Shown: positions 1 to 7,305 of the stretch, one piece after another
Numbering within the stretch: position 1 is the stretch's first letter
Layout: every line of letters begins with the position of its first letter
Assembly (NCBI GenBank): GCA_036505735.1
Contig: DASXSZ010000035.1
Span: 1-20,155, forward strand
Origin: DASUPK01 sp036505735
GTDB taxonomy: Bacteria; Actinomycetota; Thermoleophilia; Solirubrobacterales; 70-9
Length of the DNA: 20,155 bases
Direction of reading: 5' to 3'
Notes under the pieces: model-generated
What the model was told of the DNA's origin: nothing
The model's input: the letters and a program-made list of their open reading frames with translations, nothing else
Databases searched by the model: none
Program-made: the position numbers and the translations under genes

Positions 1-5
1 TACAA

Positions 6-1328
6 CTAGTCGCCCATGAGCTTGCGCAGGTCGCGCTCGAAGCGCGGGTAGCTGACCGCAACCGAGTCGAATCCCTCCACCTCCACCCCCTCCCGCGAGG
101 CGAGCCCGGCGATCGCGCCCACCATCGCGAGGCGGTGATCGCCGCGGGCATCAAGCGTCCCCCCTCTGAGCCCGCCCGTGTCCCTGACCGCCAATCCATC
201 GGGCCGCGCCTCGATCTCGGCGCCCAGAGCCGTGAGCCCGTCGACGATCCCGGAGATCCGGTCCGACTCCTTCGCGCGCAACTCGGCGGCGCCCTCGATC
301 ACGGTCTCGCCCTCGGCGAAGCAACCGAGCAGAGCGATCAGCGGCAGCTCATCGATGGCGGCAGGAACGTCCTCGGCGGTCACGGTGGCGCCGCGCAGCG
401 GCGCCTGCCGCACATTCAGGATCGCGGTCGGCTCGGGGCCCGGTTCGCGGATCTCATGCACGGTCATCGGCCGGTCACCCTCATGGGCGCCGCCCATCGC
501 CACACCCATGCGCGAGAGGATCGAGAGGAGCCCGATCCTGTTGCGATTGATGCCGACCTCCCGCAGGCTGATCTTGCTCCCAGGGACGAGCAGTGCCGCC
601 GCGATGAAGAAGGCCGCGGACGAGAAATCCCCGGGTACCGGCACATCGCCGGCCTCGAGCCGCTCCAGCGGGCGGATCGTCAGGCTGGTCCCCTCCCGCT
701 CGAGCGAGGCCCCCATGGCCGCCAGCATCCGCTCGGTGTGGTCGCGCGTCGCGAACGGCTCCCGGACCGTCGTCTCCCCCTCCGCCAGCAGCCCGGCAAG
801 GAGCAGGCAGGACTTCACCTGTGCGCTCGCGACCGGCATCTCGTAATCGATCCCGCGCAGAGCCGATCCGCGGACCCGAAGGGGCGGCAAACGGCCGTCG
901 CGGCACTCGACCTCTCCCCCCATCTCGGCGAGCGGCTCGGCGATGCGATCGACCGGGCGGCGGCGGATCGACTCGTCCCCGTCGAGGGCCCACTCGCCGG
1001 ACGGCTGACCCGCCAGCCACCCGGGCATGATCCGCAGCAGCGTCCCCGCGTTGCCGACGTCTATGTCCGCCCCGCGCGCGCCCCGCAGGCCGACGCCCTC
1101 GACCTCGACGAAGAGCCCGCCGCGATCGTCGGCCTCGCCCTCGCGGACCACGGCGCCCACCGCTGCGACCGCCCGCAGCGTGGCGCGGGTGTCGGCGGAG
1201 TCGAGGTAGCCGGTGATCCGGGTCGGCCCCTCGGCCATCGCACCGATCAGGGCCGCGCGGTGCGAGACGGACTTGTCCGGGGGCGGCTGGAGCTCGCCGC
1301 GCAGCGGCCCGGCGGGCTCGAATCTCAT
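6..1328 (-). CDS. aroA: 3-phosphoshikimate 1-carboxyvinyltransferase (EPSP synthase)
   Basis: Transfers enolpyruvate from PEP to shikimate-3-phosphate, the sixth step of the shikimate pathway, in the cytoplasm. The 440-residue product has the family's full length and landmarks: DKSVSHR at 18-24 (Lys19 for PEP/S3P), GNAGT at 92-96 followed by Arg99, SAQVKS at 168-173, the catalytic-base region AAIDELP with Asp326, and RAKESDR at 351-357. The residue after Arg99 is Ile, where the E. coli enzyme has Pro101; the B. subtilis-like enzymes also lack Pro there. Whether this affects glyphosate response cannot be read from sequence alone. The ATG overlaps the tyrA stop by four bases (ATGA), so the two genes are probably translationally coupled. 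It is the last complete gene of the aromatic block, and the stop lies five bases inside the left window edge. Confidence 0.97.
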   Translation of the reverse strand: MRFEPAGPLRGELQPPPDKSVSHRAALIGAMAEGPTRITGYLDSADTRATLRAVAAVGAVVREGEADDRGGLFVEVEGVGLRGARGADIDVGNAGTLLRIMPGWLAGQPSGEWALDGDESIRRRPVDRIAEPLAEMGGEVECRDGRLPPLRVRGSALRGIDYEMPVASAQVKSCLLLAGLLAEGETTVREPFATRDHTERMLAAMGASLEREGTSLTIRPLERLEAGDVPVPGDFSSAAFFIAAALLVPGSKISLREVGINRNRIGLLSILSRMGVAMGGAHEGDRPMTVHEIREPGPEPTAILNVRQAPLRGATVTAEDVPAAIDELPLIALLGCFAEGETVIEGAAELRAKESDRISGIVDGLTALGAEIEARPDGLAVRDTGGLRGGTLDARGDHRLAMVGAIAGLASREGVEVEGFDSVAVSYPRFERDLRKLMGD

Positions 1329-2401
1329 TCGGCCCGGGAGACGTCGTGGCCGAGGTCGCGCACCAGGCGCTCGGCTCGCTCGGTCTCCTCGTCACCCACG
1401 ATGTACAGCGAGATCGCTCCGGAGGTCATGTCGGCCGCCGGGTAGAGCGCCATGTCCTCGATGTTCACGCCCGCGCGACCGAGCTCGAGGGCGACCTCGG
1501 CGACGATGCCCGGGCGGTTCGGCACCCGCACGCGGAGCTCGTGCAGCGGCCCGCCGGCGATCTCGGTCTCGATCAGCTCGCGGCGGCGGCGCCCCGCCTG
1601 CTCGTGCCAGGCGGCGACGGCGTCGCGGTCCCCGTTTCGCAGGAGCTCGGCCGCCTCGTTGAGGCGGTCCACCGCCGCGTCGATCTCGGCGGCCACGGCC
1701 TCCCGGTTGCCGGTGAAGATGTCGCCCCAGATCGCCGGGTTCGCACCCGCCACCCTGGTCGCGTCCCGGAAGCTCGGACCGACCTCGGGCAGGTGCTCGG
1801 CCTCCTCGCTGAGCGCCGTCGCGACCTGCGTGACCAGCACGTTGGCGATCACGTGAGGCAGGTGGCTGATCGTCGCCATCAGGCGGTCGTGGGCCTCGGC
1901 CTCGATCGCCTGCGGCCTCGCCCCGATCTCTGCGATCGCCCGCTGAACGCGGTCATAGAGGAGCCCGCCGGTCGTCGGGGTCGGCGTCAGATACCAGCGC
2001 GCACCCTCGAACAGGTCGGCGCGGGCGTTCTCGACACCGGAGGTCTCGGCGCCCGCCAGCGGGTGCCCGCCGATGAAGCGGCTGTCGGAGCCGAGAGCCG
2101 CGATCACGTCGCGCTTCACCGAGCCGACGTCGCTGACCGCGCAGTCCTCTCCCGCCGCATCGAGCGCCTCGGCCGCCAGGCCCGGCAGGGCGGTGACCGG
2201 CGCCGCGCAGAAGACCAGCTCCGCGCCCTCTATGGCCGCGGCCACCGTGTCGCGTCCCGCGTCGATCGCCCCCAGCTCGGCGGCGCGGTCGAGGAGGTCC
2301 GGGTCAGGGTCGAAGCCGACCACCTCCGCGTCGAGCCTGGCGCGGGCGGCGAGCCCGATCGACCCGCCGATCAGCCCGACGCCGAGGACGGCGATCCTCA
2401 T
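1325..2401 (-). CDS. tyrA: Prephenate dehydrogenase with C-terminal ACT domain
   Basis: Oxidatively decarboxylates prephenate (or arogenate) to the tyrosine precursor. The 358-residue protein starts with a Rossmann dinucleotide-binding motif, VLGVGLIGGSIG, near residues 5-16. It continues with HPLAGAETSGV, a family hallmark for substrate binding, and HDRLMATISHLPH in the helical dimerisation domain. Residues from about 286 to the end form an ACT domain with PNRPGIVAEVALELGRAGVNI, which in this family usually binds an aromatic amino acid for feedback control. The ATG lies eight bases after the DAHP synthase stop, and the gene overlaps aroA by four bases, so it is the middle gene of an aroF-tyrA-aroA operon. 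Sequence alone does not separate prephenate from arogenate preference or NAD from NADP use. Confidence 0.95.
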   Translation of the reverse strand: MRIAVLGVGLIGGSIGLAARARLDAEVVGFDPDPDLLDRAAELGAIDAGRDTVAAAIEGAELVFCAAPVTALPGLAAEALDAAGEDCAVSDVGSVKRDVIAALGSDSRFIGGHPLAGAETSGVENARADLFEGARWYLTPTPTTGGLLYDRVQRAIAEIGARPQAIEAEAHDRLMATISHLPHVIANVLVTQVATALSEEAEHLPEVGPSFRDATRVAGANPAIWGDIFTGNREAVAAEIDAAVDRLNEAAELLRNGDRDAVAAWHEQAGRRRRELIETEIAGGPLHELRVRVPNRPGIVAEVALELGRAGVNIEDMALYPAADMTSGAISLYIVGDEETERAERLVRDLGHDVSRAE

Positions 2402-2409
2402 CTGCCCGG

Positions 2410-3504
2410 TTAGCCGGCCTCGCGCCGCTTTCGAACAGCCGAGGCGAGCCGGTCGAGGGTCAGCACGGTGGTGTCCCAGTTCATGCAGGCGTCGGTGATC
2501 GACTGGCCGTAGATCAGGTCACCGTCGTCCTCGAGGTCCTGGCGGCCCGCCACCAGGAACGACTCCATCATCACGCCGACGATCGCGCCGTTGCCGGCGG
2601 CGATCTGGTCGGCGATGTCGCTGACGACGCCCGGCTGGCGCTCGTGGTCCTTGCCGCTGTTGTCGTGGGATGCGTCGATCACGACCCGCTCCGGCAGGCC
2701 CGAGTCCCGCAGCCGGGCCAGGGTCTCGGCGACCGTGTCGGGTCCGTAGTTCGGCGCGCCCCTGCCGCCGCGGAGGATCACGTGGCAATCCGGGTTGCCC
2801 TCGGTGTAGAGGATCGCCGGCGTTCCGCTCACGTCGACCCCGGCGAAGGCGTGCGGCGCGGCGGCGGCCCGAACTGCATCGACGGCGAGCCTGACGCTGC
2901 CCGCGGTCCCGTTTTTGAAGCCGACCGGCATCGACAGGCCCGAGGCGAGCTGCCTGTGGATCTGGCTCTCCGTGGTGCGCGCGCCGATCGCGCCCCAGGC
3001 CACGACGTCGGAGATGTACTGCGGCGTGATCGGGTCGAGGAACTCGCAGCCGATCGCAAGCCCGCGGTCGGTCACCTCCAGGAGCAGGCGCCGAGCGGTG
3101 TGCAGCCCGACGTTCACGTCCCGCGAGCCGTCCAGGTGCGGATCGTTGATCAGGCCCTTCCAGCCTGTCGTGGTGCGCGGCTTCTCGAAGTAGGTGCGCA
3201 TGGCGATGCAGAGGTCGCCGCTCAGGTCCTCGGCGCGAGCCCCGAGCCGCTGCGCGTACTCCATCGCCGCCTCCGGGTCGTGGACGCTGCACGGCCCGAC
3301 GACCACAAGGAGGCGGTCGTCCTTCCGGTCGAGGACCGACTTGACCTCGGCGCGGTGGCCGACGACGGCATCCTCGCGCTTCTCTCCGAGTGGCAGGTCC
3401 TCGAGAATCTCCGCCGGGGAGACCAGCTCGACGACGCGCTCGATCCGCTGGTCTCGAACGCGGTCGGACTTCTGTCTCGGTAGCTCCTTCATCTCGAAAT
3501 TCAT
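2410..3504 (-). CDS. aroF: 3-deoxy-7-phosphoheptulonate (DAHP) synthase, class I AroF/G/H-like
   Basis: Condenses PEP and erythrose-4-phosphate, the entry and usual control step of the shikimate pathway. The 364-residue protein carries the type I-alpha signature set: GPCSVHD with metal-ligand Cys72, RTYFEKPRTTTGWKG (103-117), GFKNGT (195-200), DASHDNSGKDHERQ with His280, MMESFLVAG with Glu314, and SITDACMNW with Asp338. Cys, His, Glu and Asp are the expected metal ligands. The ATG is preceded by GAAGGG about eight bases upstream. Many well-studied actinobacteria (mycobacteria, Streptomyces) use the unrelated-looking type II enzyme, so the E. coli-like type is worth noting. The N-terminal extension in E. 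coli homologues holds the allosteric site, so feedback inhibition is likely, but the effector is unknown. The gene has a 278-base leader (see separate entry). The symbol is used generically. Confidence 0.95.
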   Translation of the reverse strand: MNFEMKELPRQKSDRVRDQRIERVVELVSPAEILEDLPLGEKREDAVVGHRAEVKSVLDRKDDRLLVVVGPCSVHDPEAAMEYAQRLGARAEDLSGDLCIAMRTYFEKPRTTTGWKGLINDPHLDGSRDVNVGLHTARRLLLEVTDRGLAIGCEFLDPITPQYISDVVAWGAIGARTTESQIHRQLASGLSMPVGFKNGTAGSVRLAVDAVRAAAAPHAFAGVDVSGTPAILYTEGNPDCHVILRGGRGAPNYGPDTVAETLARLRDSGLPERVVIDASHDNSGKDHERQPGVVSDIADQIAAGNGAIVGVMMESFLVAGRQDLEDDGDLIYGQSITDACMNWDTTVLTLDRLASAVRKRREAG

Positions 3505-3782
3505 CCTGTCGCCCTTCTTTCTACTGGTCTGGCGGTGGTCCTTGAGGGATGGATCATTCGGCTGGCGGCGTTTGGCAGCCGTCGACCGTGGAGGCGGCGC
3601 CCGGCGGGTGGTCTGTCTGCGTCAGCGGCTAATGGCAGCCGCGGGCCGGACGCCTAGGTAAATCGCCAAAAGTAGAAGTAGGCACGCGCGCGAGCTGCGT
3701 GGCGGCTCGAGGGAGAAGCGATGTGCGTGCCGTGCTGCATGCGCCGACATTGAAGCAGACGGACCACGCCTTGTCGAAGGAT
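3505..3782 (-). promoter_or_regulatory. Leader region of the aroF-tyrA-aroA operon with inverted repeats
   Basis: This is the largest gap in the window and lies between hisC and the DAHP synthase gene, both transcribed leftward. It holds a long-range inverted repeat, 3608-3620 with 3755-3767 (12 of 13 positions pair), which can be extended by a further GGC/GCC pairing across a two-base bulge. Inside it are a local hairpin, GCGGCT-6-AGCCGC at 3625-3642, and a GGCACGC/GCGTGCC pairing. A second local hairpin, CGGCTG-11-CAGCCG at 3559-3581, sits nearer the gene. The two local hairpins share CGGCTGCC, so the second arm of the first can alternatively pair with the first arm of the second. A locally AT-richer stretch (about 3658-3683) could be the promoter. 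No U-tract terminator is visible. The structure and its regulatory role are inferred. Confidence 0.4.
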
Positions 3783-4877
3783 TCAGCCCGCGAGAGAGTG
3801 GAGCGCCTCGAGGAAGCGCTCGTTCTCGGCGCGGGTGCCGTAGGTGACGCGCAGGTGACCGGGGCCGCCGAGCGGCGTGCCGGGACGGACGGCGACGCCC
3901 GCCCTGCTCAGTGACTCGACGACCTCTCCCTCGTCGAGGTCTCCGAGCGCGATCCAGGAGAAGTTGGTCTGCGAGTCGGCGGTCGTGAAGCCCATCCCGC
4001 GCACCTCCTCCTCGACGAAGATCCTCTCGACCAGGTTTCGCTCGACGCGATCGGCGACGTCGTCCTGGTGGCGGATCGCCTCGGCGGCGGCGGCCTGGGC
4101 GAGGGCATTGACGCTGAACGGCTGGCGTACGGCATCCACCGCGGCCCGGAACTGTGGCGCGCAGAGCGCGTAGCCGACCCGCAGCCCGGCGAGGCCATGG
4201 CATTTGCTGAACGTTCGAAGCAGGACGACGTTGGGGTGCTCGGCGAGCAGGTCGAGCGTCGCGTCCGGGTCGTCGTTGGTCTGGTACTCGATGTAGGCCT
4301 CGTCGAGGATGATCGTGGTCCGGTCCGGGACGCTCTCCACGAAGGATCCGATCGTCTCCGCCGGGAGATGGGTTCCGGTCGGATTGTTCGGGTTGCAGAC
4401 GACCAGCAACTGGGTCGCCGCCGTGACCTCCTCGAGCATCGCGTCGAGCTCGTGGACGTAGCCGTCCGCGAGCGGGACCGCGATCTCCCGGGCGCCGGAG
4501 AGCGCCGGCAGGTGCGGGTAGATCGAGAAGGACGGCCAGGCGTAGAGGATCTCGTCCCCGGGCTCGCAGAGCGCCAGCGCAGCCGCGAGCAGGATCTCGC
4601 AGGAGCCGTTCGAGACCGCGATCCGCGCGGGATCGGTGTCGTGGCGGTTGGCGATCTCCCGTCGCAGCGCCCGGGCGTCGGGGTCGGGATAGCGGTTCAC
4701 GTCCGCCGCTGCCCTCGCGATCGCCTCGACCACCGCCGGGTGCGGCGGGAAGGGCGACTCGTTCGAGGCGAGCTTGATTGCGTCGGGCGTCTCGGCGCGC
4801 GCCTTGGCGTCGTCCAGCGAGGTCCCCGGCTCGTAATGCGGGATCCGGGCGAGCTTCTCCGCGAAGGTGACCGTCAT
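3783..4877 (-). CDS. hisC: HisC-like PLP-dependent aminotransferase (histidinol-phosphate or aromatic)
   Basis: A class I/II fold aminotransferase of 364 residues, the usual HisC length. Visible landmarks are KLASNESPFPPHP (35-47), the NPNNPTG loop (162-168), Asp192 in ILDEAYIEY for the pyridine nitrogen, Schiff-base Lys225 in TFSKCHGLAGLRVGY, and the substrate-carboxylate arginine in HLRVTYGTRAEN near the C-terminus. Homologues act on histidinol phosphate, but close relatives serve as phenylalanine/tyrosine aminotransferases (actinobacterial Pat). No other his gene is in the window, and the neighbours are chorismate mutase, DAHP synthase, prephenate dehydrogenase and aroA. An aromatic or dual role is therefore plausible, but it is an inference. 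The ATG overlaps the upstream GNAT stop by one base (TGATG), implying coupling. Confidence 0.85.
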   Translation of the reverse strand: MTVTFAEKLARIPHYEPGTSLDDAKARAETPDAIKLASNESPFPPHPAVVEAIARAAADVNRYPDPDARALRREIANRHDTDPARIAVSNGSCEILLAAALALCEPGDEILYAWPSFSIYPHLPALSGAREIAVPLADGYVHELDAMLEEVTAATQLLVVCNPNNPTGTHLPAETIGSFVESVPDRTTIILDEAYIEYQTNDDPDATLDLLAEHPNVVLLRTFSKCHGLAGLRVGYALCAPQFRAAVDAVRQPFSVNALAQAAAAEAIRHQDDVADRVERNLVERIFVEEEVRGMGFTTADSQTNFSWIALGDLDEGEVVESLSRAGVAVRPGTPLGGPGHLRVTYGTRAENERFLEALHSLAG

Positions 4878-5398
4878 CAGGCCCCTAATTGTGTCGGACG
4901 GCGATATCTCACCGCGATGGCCTGCGACCGCTCATGCACCATCTCGGCCCCGTCGGACCGCCAGCCCTGCCGCTCGTAGAAGGCGATCGCGCGTTCGTTC
5001 TCCTTGAACGTCCAGAGCACCACCTCGCTGTAGGGGAGCCGCGTGAGCCGCTCGATGGCGGCGTCCATCAGCGCGGCCCCCGCTCCCTGCCGCCAGTGAT
5101 CCGGGTCGACGTAGATCGCGACCAGCTCAGCCACCCCCGGTCCGAGCTCGGCCTCGCGCGACGGCGCGGCGACGTAGCAGTACCCCGCGAACTTGCCATC
5201 GACCTCGGCGACGTAGGTGAAGGCATCGTCCACCGGGCGGCGCAGGCCGACGGACACCTCGTGGCGCCAGCGCTCGACCGGGAGCTCGGCGAGATGCTCC
5301 GGCGCCACGATGTCGCGGTACCCGATCCGCCAGCCCCGCGCGGTGACCGAGACGATCGCCTCGGTGTCCTCCGGCGTCGCCTCGCGGACGCTGACCAA
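4877..5398 (-). CDS. GNAT-family N-acetyltransferase
   Basis: A 173-residue single-domain GCN5-related acetyltransferase, expected to move an acetyl group from acetyl-CoA to an amine whose identity cannot be inferred. The fold is seen as VREATPEDTEAIVSV at the N-terminus, the acetyl-CoA pyrophosphate loop in VDPDHWRQGAGAALMDAA, and the C-terminal NERAIAFYERQGWRSDG strand-helix motif. The start is TTG at 5396-5398; there is no in-frame ATG before the conserved VREATPED segment, and AGG lies a few bases upstream. It sits three bases after the aroH stop and overlaps hisC by one base, so it is cotranscribed with aromatic amino acid genes. That context does not by itself define the substrate. Confidence 0.88.
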   Translation of the reverse strand: MVSVREATPEDTEAIVSVTARGWRIGYRDIVAPEHLAELPVERWRHEVSVGLRRPVDDAFTYVAEVDGKFAGYCYVAAPSREAELGPGVAELVAIYVDPDHWRQGAGAALMDAAIERLTRLPYSEVVLWTFKENERAIAFYERQGWRSDGAEMVHERSQAIAVRYRRPTQLGA

Positions 5399-5401
5399 GC
5401 C

Positions 5402-5779
5402 CTACTGCGCCGCCTTCAGGTCGGAGCGCAGCTTCTGCGCCTCCCCGAGGTATGCGTGAGCCGGCGTGTGGTCGGCGGGCGCGTAGAAGTGCACCAGGGT
5501 CCGGATCACCGACACCATCGCGCCGGGGACGTCGATCTCCTGTGCGCAGAGCAGCGGGACTCCGTTGAGACCCAGGTTGCGGGCGGCGACGGCGGGGAAC
5601 TCGGCGTTCAGGTCGTGAGTCGAGGTGAAGATGCAGCTCACCATGCGGTCCGGGGTCAGGTCGTTTCGCCCCATCAGCTCCCCCATCAGCTCCTCGGTCG
5701 CCTCGACGATCGTCTCGGGGTTGTTGCTGCGCGCCTTGATCGCGCCGCGCACGGCCCACAGCCGGAGGTCCTCGCTCAT
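5402..5779 (-). CDS. aroH: Monofunctional chorismate mutase, AroH type
   Basis: Rearranges chorismate to prephenate, the branch-point step toward phenylalanine and tyrosine. The 125-residue product has the length and pattern of the B. subtilis trimeric AroH fold rather than the all-helical AroQ fold. Residues matching the B. subtilis active site are all present: Arg11 in AVRGA, Phe61 in NAEFPA, Cys78 and Glu81 in LLCAQE, Arg93 in VIRTLVHF, Tyr110 and Arg118 in HAYLGEAQKLRSDL. The ATG overlaps the rluB stop by four bases and the GNAT gene follows after three. Its product feeds TyrA, encoded about 3 kb downstream in the same direction. AroH-type enzymes are typically not feedback regulated, which would leave control to DAHP synthase and the TyrA ACT domain. 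Confidence 0.95.
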   Translation of the reverse strand: MSEDLRLWAVRGAIKARSNNPETIVEATEELMGELMGRNDLTPDRMVSCIFTSTHDLNAEFPAVAARNLGLNGVPLLCAQEIDVPGAMVSVIRTLVHFYAPADHTPAHAYLGEAQKLRSDLKAAQ

Positions 5780-6471
5780 CGCGCGGAATCTTTCCAGAGC
5801 GCGTCGATCTCTCCTTCCTCGAGCAGCCGCGCCTCGCCGCGGCGTAGGTCGCCGAGCTCCAGCGAGCCGATCCGTATCCGGGTCAGCGCCTCCGCCTTGT
5901 TGCCGACCGCCTCGGCCATCCGGCGCACCTGGCGCTTGCGTCCCTCGCGGATCGTGATCTCGATCTCGCGCTCACCCAGGTGCTCCACCCCGGCGGCGGC
6001 CGTCGGCCCATCCTCGAGCCGCACGCCCCTGCGCAGCTGATCGAGCTCGGCCTCTGAGGGCGGTCGCTCGAGCTGGATCACGTAGGTCTTGGCCACGCCG
6101 TACCGCGGATGAGTCAGCCGATTCGCCAGCTCGCCGTCGTTGGTGAGCAGGATCAGGCCGGTGGAGTCCGCATCCAGGCGGCCAACCGGGTAGAGGCGCC
6201 GAGTCGAGTCGACCAGCTCCGTGACCGCGCGGCGCCTTCCCGGCTCGCGCGCCGTCGAGACGACTCCCGCGGGCTTGTTCACGGCCCAGACCTCTCGCGG
6301 TTCGGGCGCGACCGGCCTGCCGTTCACCTCGACCTCGGAGCCCTCGTCGACGTCGCGGGCGGGGTCCGTGATGACCTCGCCGCCGACTCGCACCTTGCCT
6401 GCGGCAATCAAATCCTCCGCCGTGCGCCGCGACGCGACACCCGCATGGGCGAGGTACTTGGCGAGCCTCAT
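5776..6471 (-). CDS. rluB: 23S rRNA pseudouridine synthase (RluB/RsuA family)
   Basis: Converts a specific uridine in rRNA to pseudouridine. From the chosen start the protein has 231 residues: an S4 RNA-binding domain (MRLAKYLAHAGVASRRTAEDLI, then KVRVGGEVITDPARDV), then the catalytic domain with NKPAGVVST, YPVGRLDADSTGLILLTNDG (nucleophile Asp100) and EGRKRQVRRMAEAVG. I chose the ATG at 6469-6471 because S4 proteins of this family begin MRLxKYLAxAG. The upstream in-frame ATG at 6490-6492 directly abuts a 14-bp hairpin that would bury its ribosome site. A -10-like TTCAAT six bases before the chosen ATG would give a leaderless message. The gene heads the rluB-aroH-GNAT-hisC run. Which 23S position is modified (RluB-type is usual in this setting) is not certain. 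Confidence 0.92.
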   Translation of the reverse strand: MRLAKYLAHAGVASRRTAEDLIAAGKVRVGGEVITDPARDVDEGSEVEVNGRPVAPEPREVWAVNKPAGVVSTAREPGRRRAVTELVDSTRRLYPVGRLDADSTGLILLTNDGELANRLTHPRYGVAKTYVIQLERPPSEAELDQLRRGVRLEDGPTAAAGVEHLGEREIEITIREGRKRQVRRMAEAVGNKAEALTRIRIGSLELGDLRRGEARLLEEGEIDALWKDSAR

Positions 6472-6477
6472 CCCAAG

Positions 6478-6483
6478 ATTGAA
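6478..6483 (-). promoter_or_regulatory. Candidate -10 element for rluB
   Basis: TTCAAT on the minus strand matches four of six bases of TATAAT and ends six bases before the preferred rluB ATG. This is the geometry of a leaderless transcript. It lies just past the strong hairpin that closes the upstream gene, where a new promoter would be needed. No convincing -35 is visible. Weak on its own. Confidence 0.25.
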
Positions 6484-6492
6484 GCCGAGCAT

Positions 6493-6524
6493 GCGGAGGG
6501 GCGGCCCGCCGGCCGCCCCTCCGC
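6493..6524 (-). terminator. Perfect 14-bp hairpin between the membrane-protein gene and rluB
   Basis: The arms 6493-6506 and 6511-6524 (GCGGAGGGGCGGCC and its exact complement) are separated by a four-base loop. The hairpin begins eight bases after the TAG of the membrane-protein gene. No U-tract follows, as is common in high-GC actinobacteria, so termination is inferred from stem strength and position. It also separates rluB from upstream transcription. Confidence 0.75.
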
Positions 6525-6531
6525 CGAAGGG

Positions 6532-7185
6532 CTACGCGGCTGCCGGAGCTGCCGGGGCTGCCGGGGCTGCGCCCTCGCCCAGCTCCCGCCTGATCCCCCA
6601 GATGCTCACCACCAGGAACCAGAGCGGGCCGATGAAGAAGACGATCCAGAACACCGGCGACACGAAGAGGACCCCGAGGACGATGCTGGCCCAGGCCAGC
6701 CACTTCGGCATGGCCCCATGGCGCACCGCCGAGATCCCGGTTGCCAGCACCACCGTCCCGAGACCGACGGGGAAGAACATGAACATGTCGAAGTCGATCC
6801 CGTTGATCGCCTGCAGGGCAATCGGGTTGATGTCATCGGCCAGGTCGGCGAGCGCCAAGTGGATCGAGCCGGCCACGGCAGCACCGGCCGAGAAGACGAC
6901 CGCTCCGCCGAAGACAACGGCCGAGAGGATCCCATCCGGCCCCTCCGCGTCCCTCAACACTCTCCGCAGCCAGCCGCCGAAGTACAGGACGAATATGGCC
7001 GCGATCCCGATCAGGATCGACGCGATGCTCTCCTTCGTGTTGTGGTCGCTGTAGTGGTTGACGATCTCCTGCGCCGTCTTGTCGGTCGCATCCTGCCCCT
7101 GACCGATCAGGATCGTGATCACGATGGCCAGGGCCACGAAGACCAGGCCCGTGAACGGCGGGAACCACCTGCTGATTCTTCCCAT
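6532..7185 (-). CDS. Six-helix integral membrane protein, function unknown
   Basis: I do not recognise a characterised family. The 217-residue product has about six hydrophobic segments: near residues 8-28, 53-74, 86-110, 127-148 and two between about 160 and 200. A short polar loop follows the first helix (TDKTAQEIVNHYSDHNTKES). Similar proteins of unknown role are common in actinobacteria. The C-terminus is a low-complexity Ala-Pro tail encoded by about four copies of a 9-base repeat (6539-6573), which may vary in copy number between strains. The ATG start is well supported by GAGGAGG a few bases upstream, the strongest Shine-Dalgarno site in this part of the window. It appears monocistronic: a 120-base gap upstream and a strong hairpin downstream. 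Confidence 0.8.
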   Translation of the reverse strand: MGRISRWFPPFTGLVFVALAIVITILIGQGQDATDKTAQEIVNHYSDHNTKESIASILIGIAAIFVLYFGGWLRRVLRDAEGPDGILSAVVFGGAVVFSAGAAVAGSIHLALADLADDINPIALQAINGIDFDMFMFFPVGLGTVVLATGISAVRHGAMPKWLAWASIVLGVLFVSPVFWIVFFIGPLWFLVVSIWGIRRELGEGAAPAAPAAPAAA

Positions 7186-7305
7186 GCTTCCTCCTCACCC
7201 CCTCTTAATCCCCACCGGTCGGTGGAGCGGCGGCAGTCTCCCACCGCGCTCCGATGCGAACAAGTGATGTCGCTCACTCTGCGACCGTGACAGCGGAATT
7301 AGCGC
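7186..7305 (-). other. Intergenic region between the amidase and membrane-protein genes
   Basis: It holds two small dyads. AGTGA-6-TCACT at 7263-7278 follows the amidase stop and could be a weak terminator. CCACC-GGTC-GGTGG at 7212-7225 can alternatively pair its GGTGG with a second CCACC at 7241-7245. The region must also contain the promoter of the membrane-protein gene, but I see no convincing -35/-10 pair. Confidence 0.35.

Noticed and set aside
135..1445. Plus-strand open frame of 436 codons opposite aroA
   Set aside because: Arg/Asp/Leu-rich composition without a recognisable domain, fully antisense to aroA; shadow frame.
1346..2413. Plus-strand open frame of 355 codons opposite tyrA
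   Set aside because: Exactly antisense to tyrA, with compositionally biased sequence.
3622..3750. Possible 42-codon leader peptide before the DAHP synthase gene (minus strand, contains CLLLLLAIYL)
   Set aside because: No Shine-Dalgarno sequence at its ATG and no run of Trp, Phe or Tyr codons as expected for an aromatic attenuator. The frame is simply the end of a longer open frame from within hisC. Not annotated as a gene.
6539..6573. Tandem 9-base repeats (GCTGCCGGR) as a separate repeat element
   Set aside because: They lie inside the membrane-protein gene and encode its Ala-Pro tail, so they are described with that gene.
6109..7290. Plus-strand open frame of 393 codons opposite rluB and the membrane-protein gene
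   Set aside because: Crosses two real genes and the terminator hairpin, with Asp/Arg/Gln-rich low-complexity sequence and no domain.
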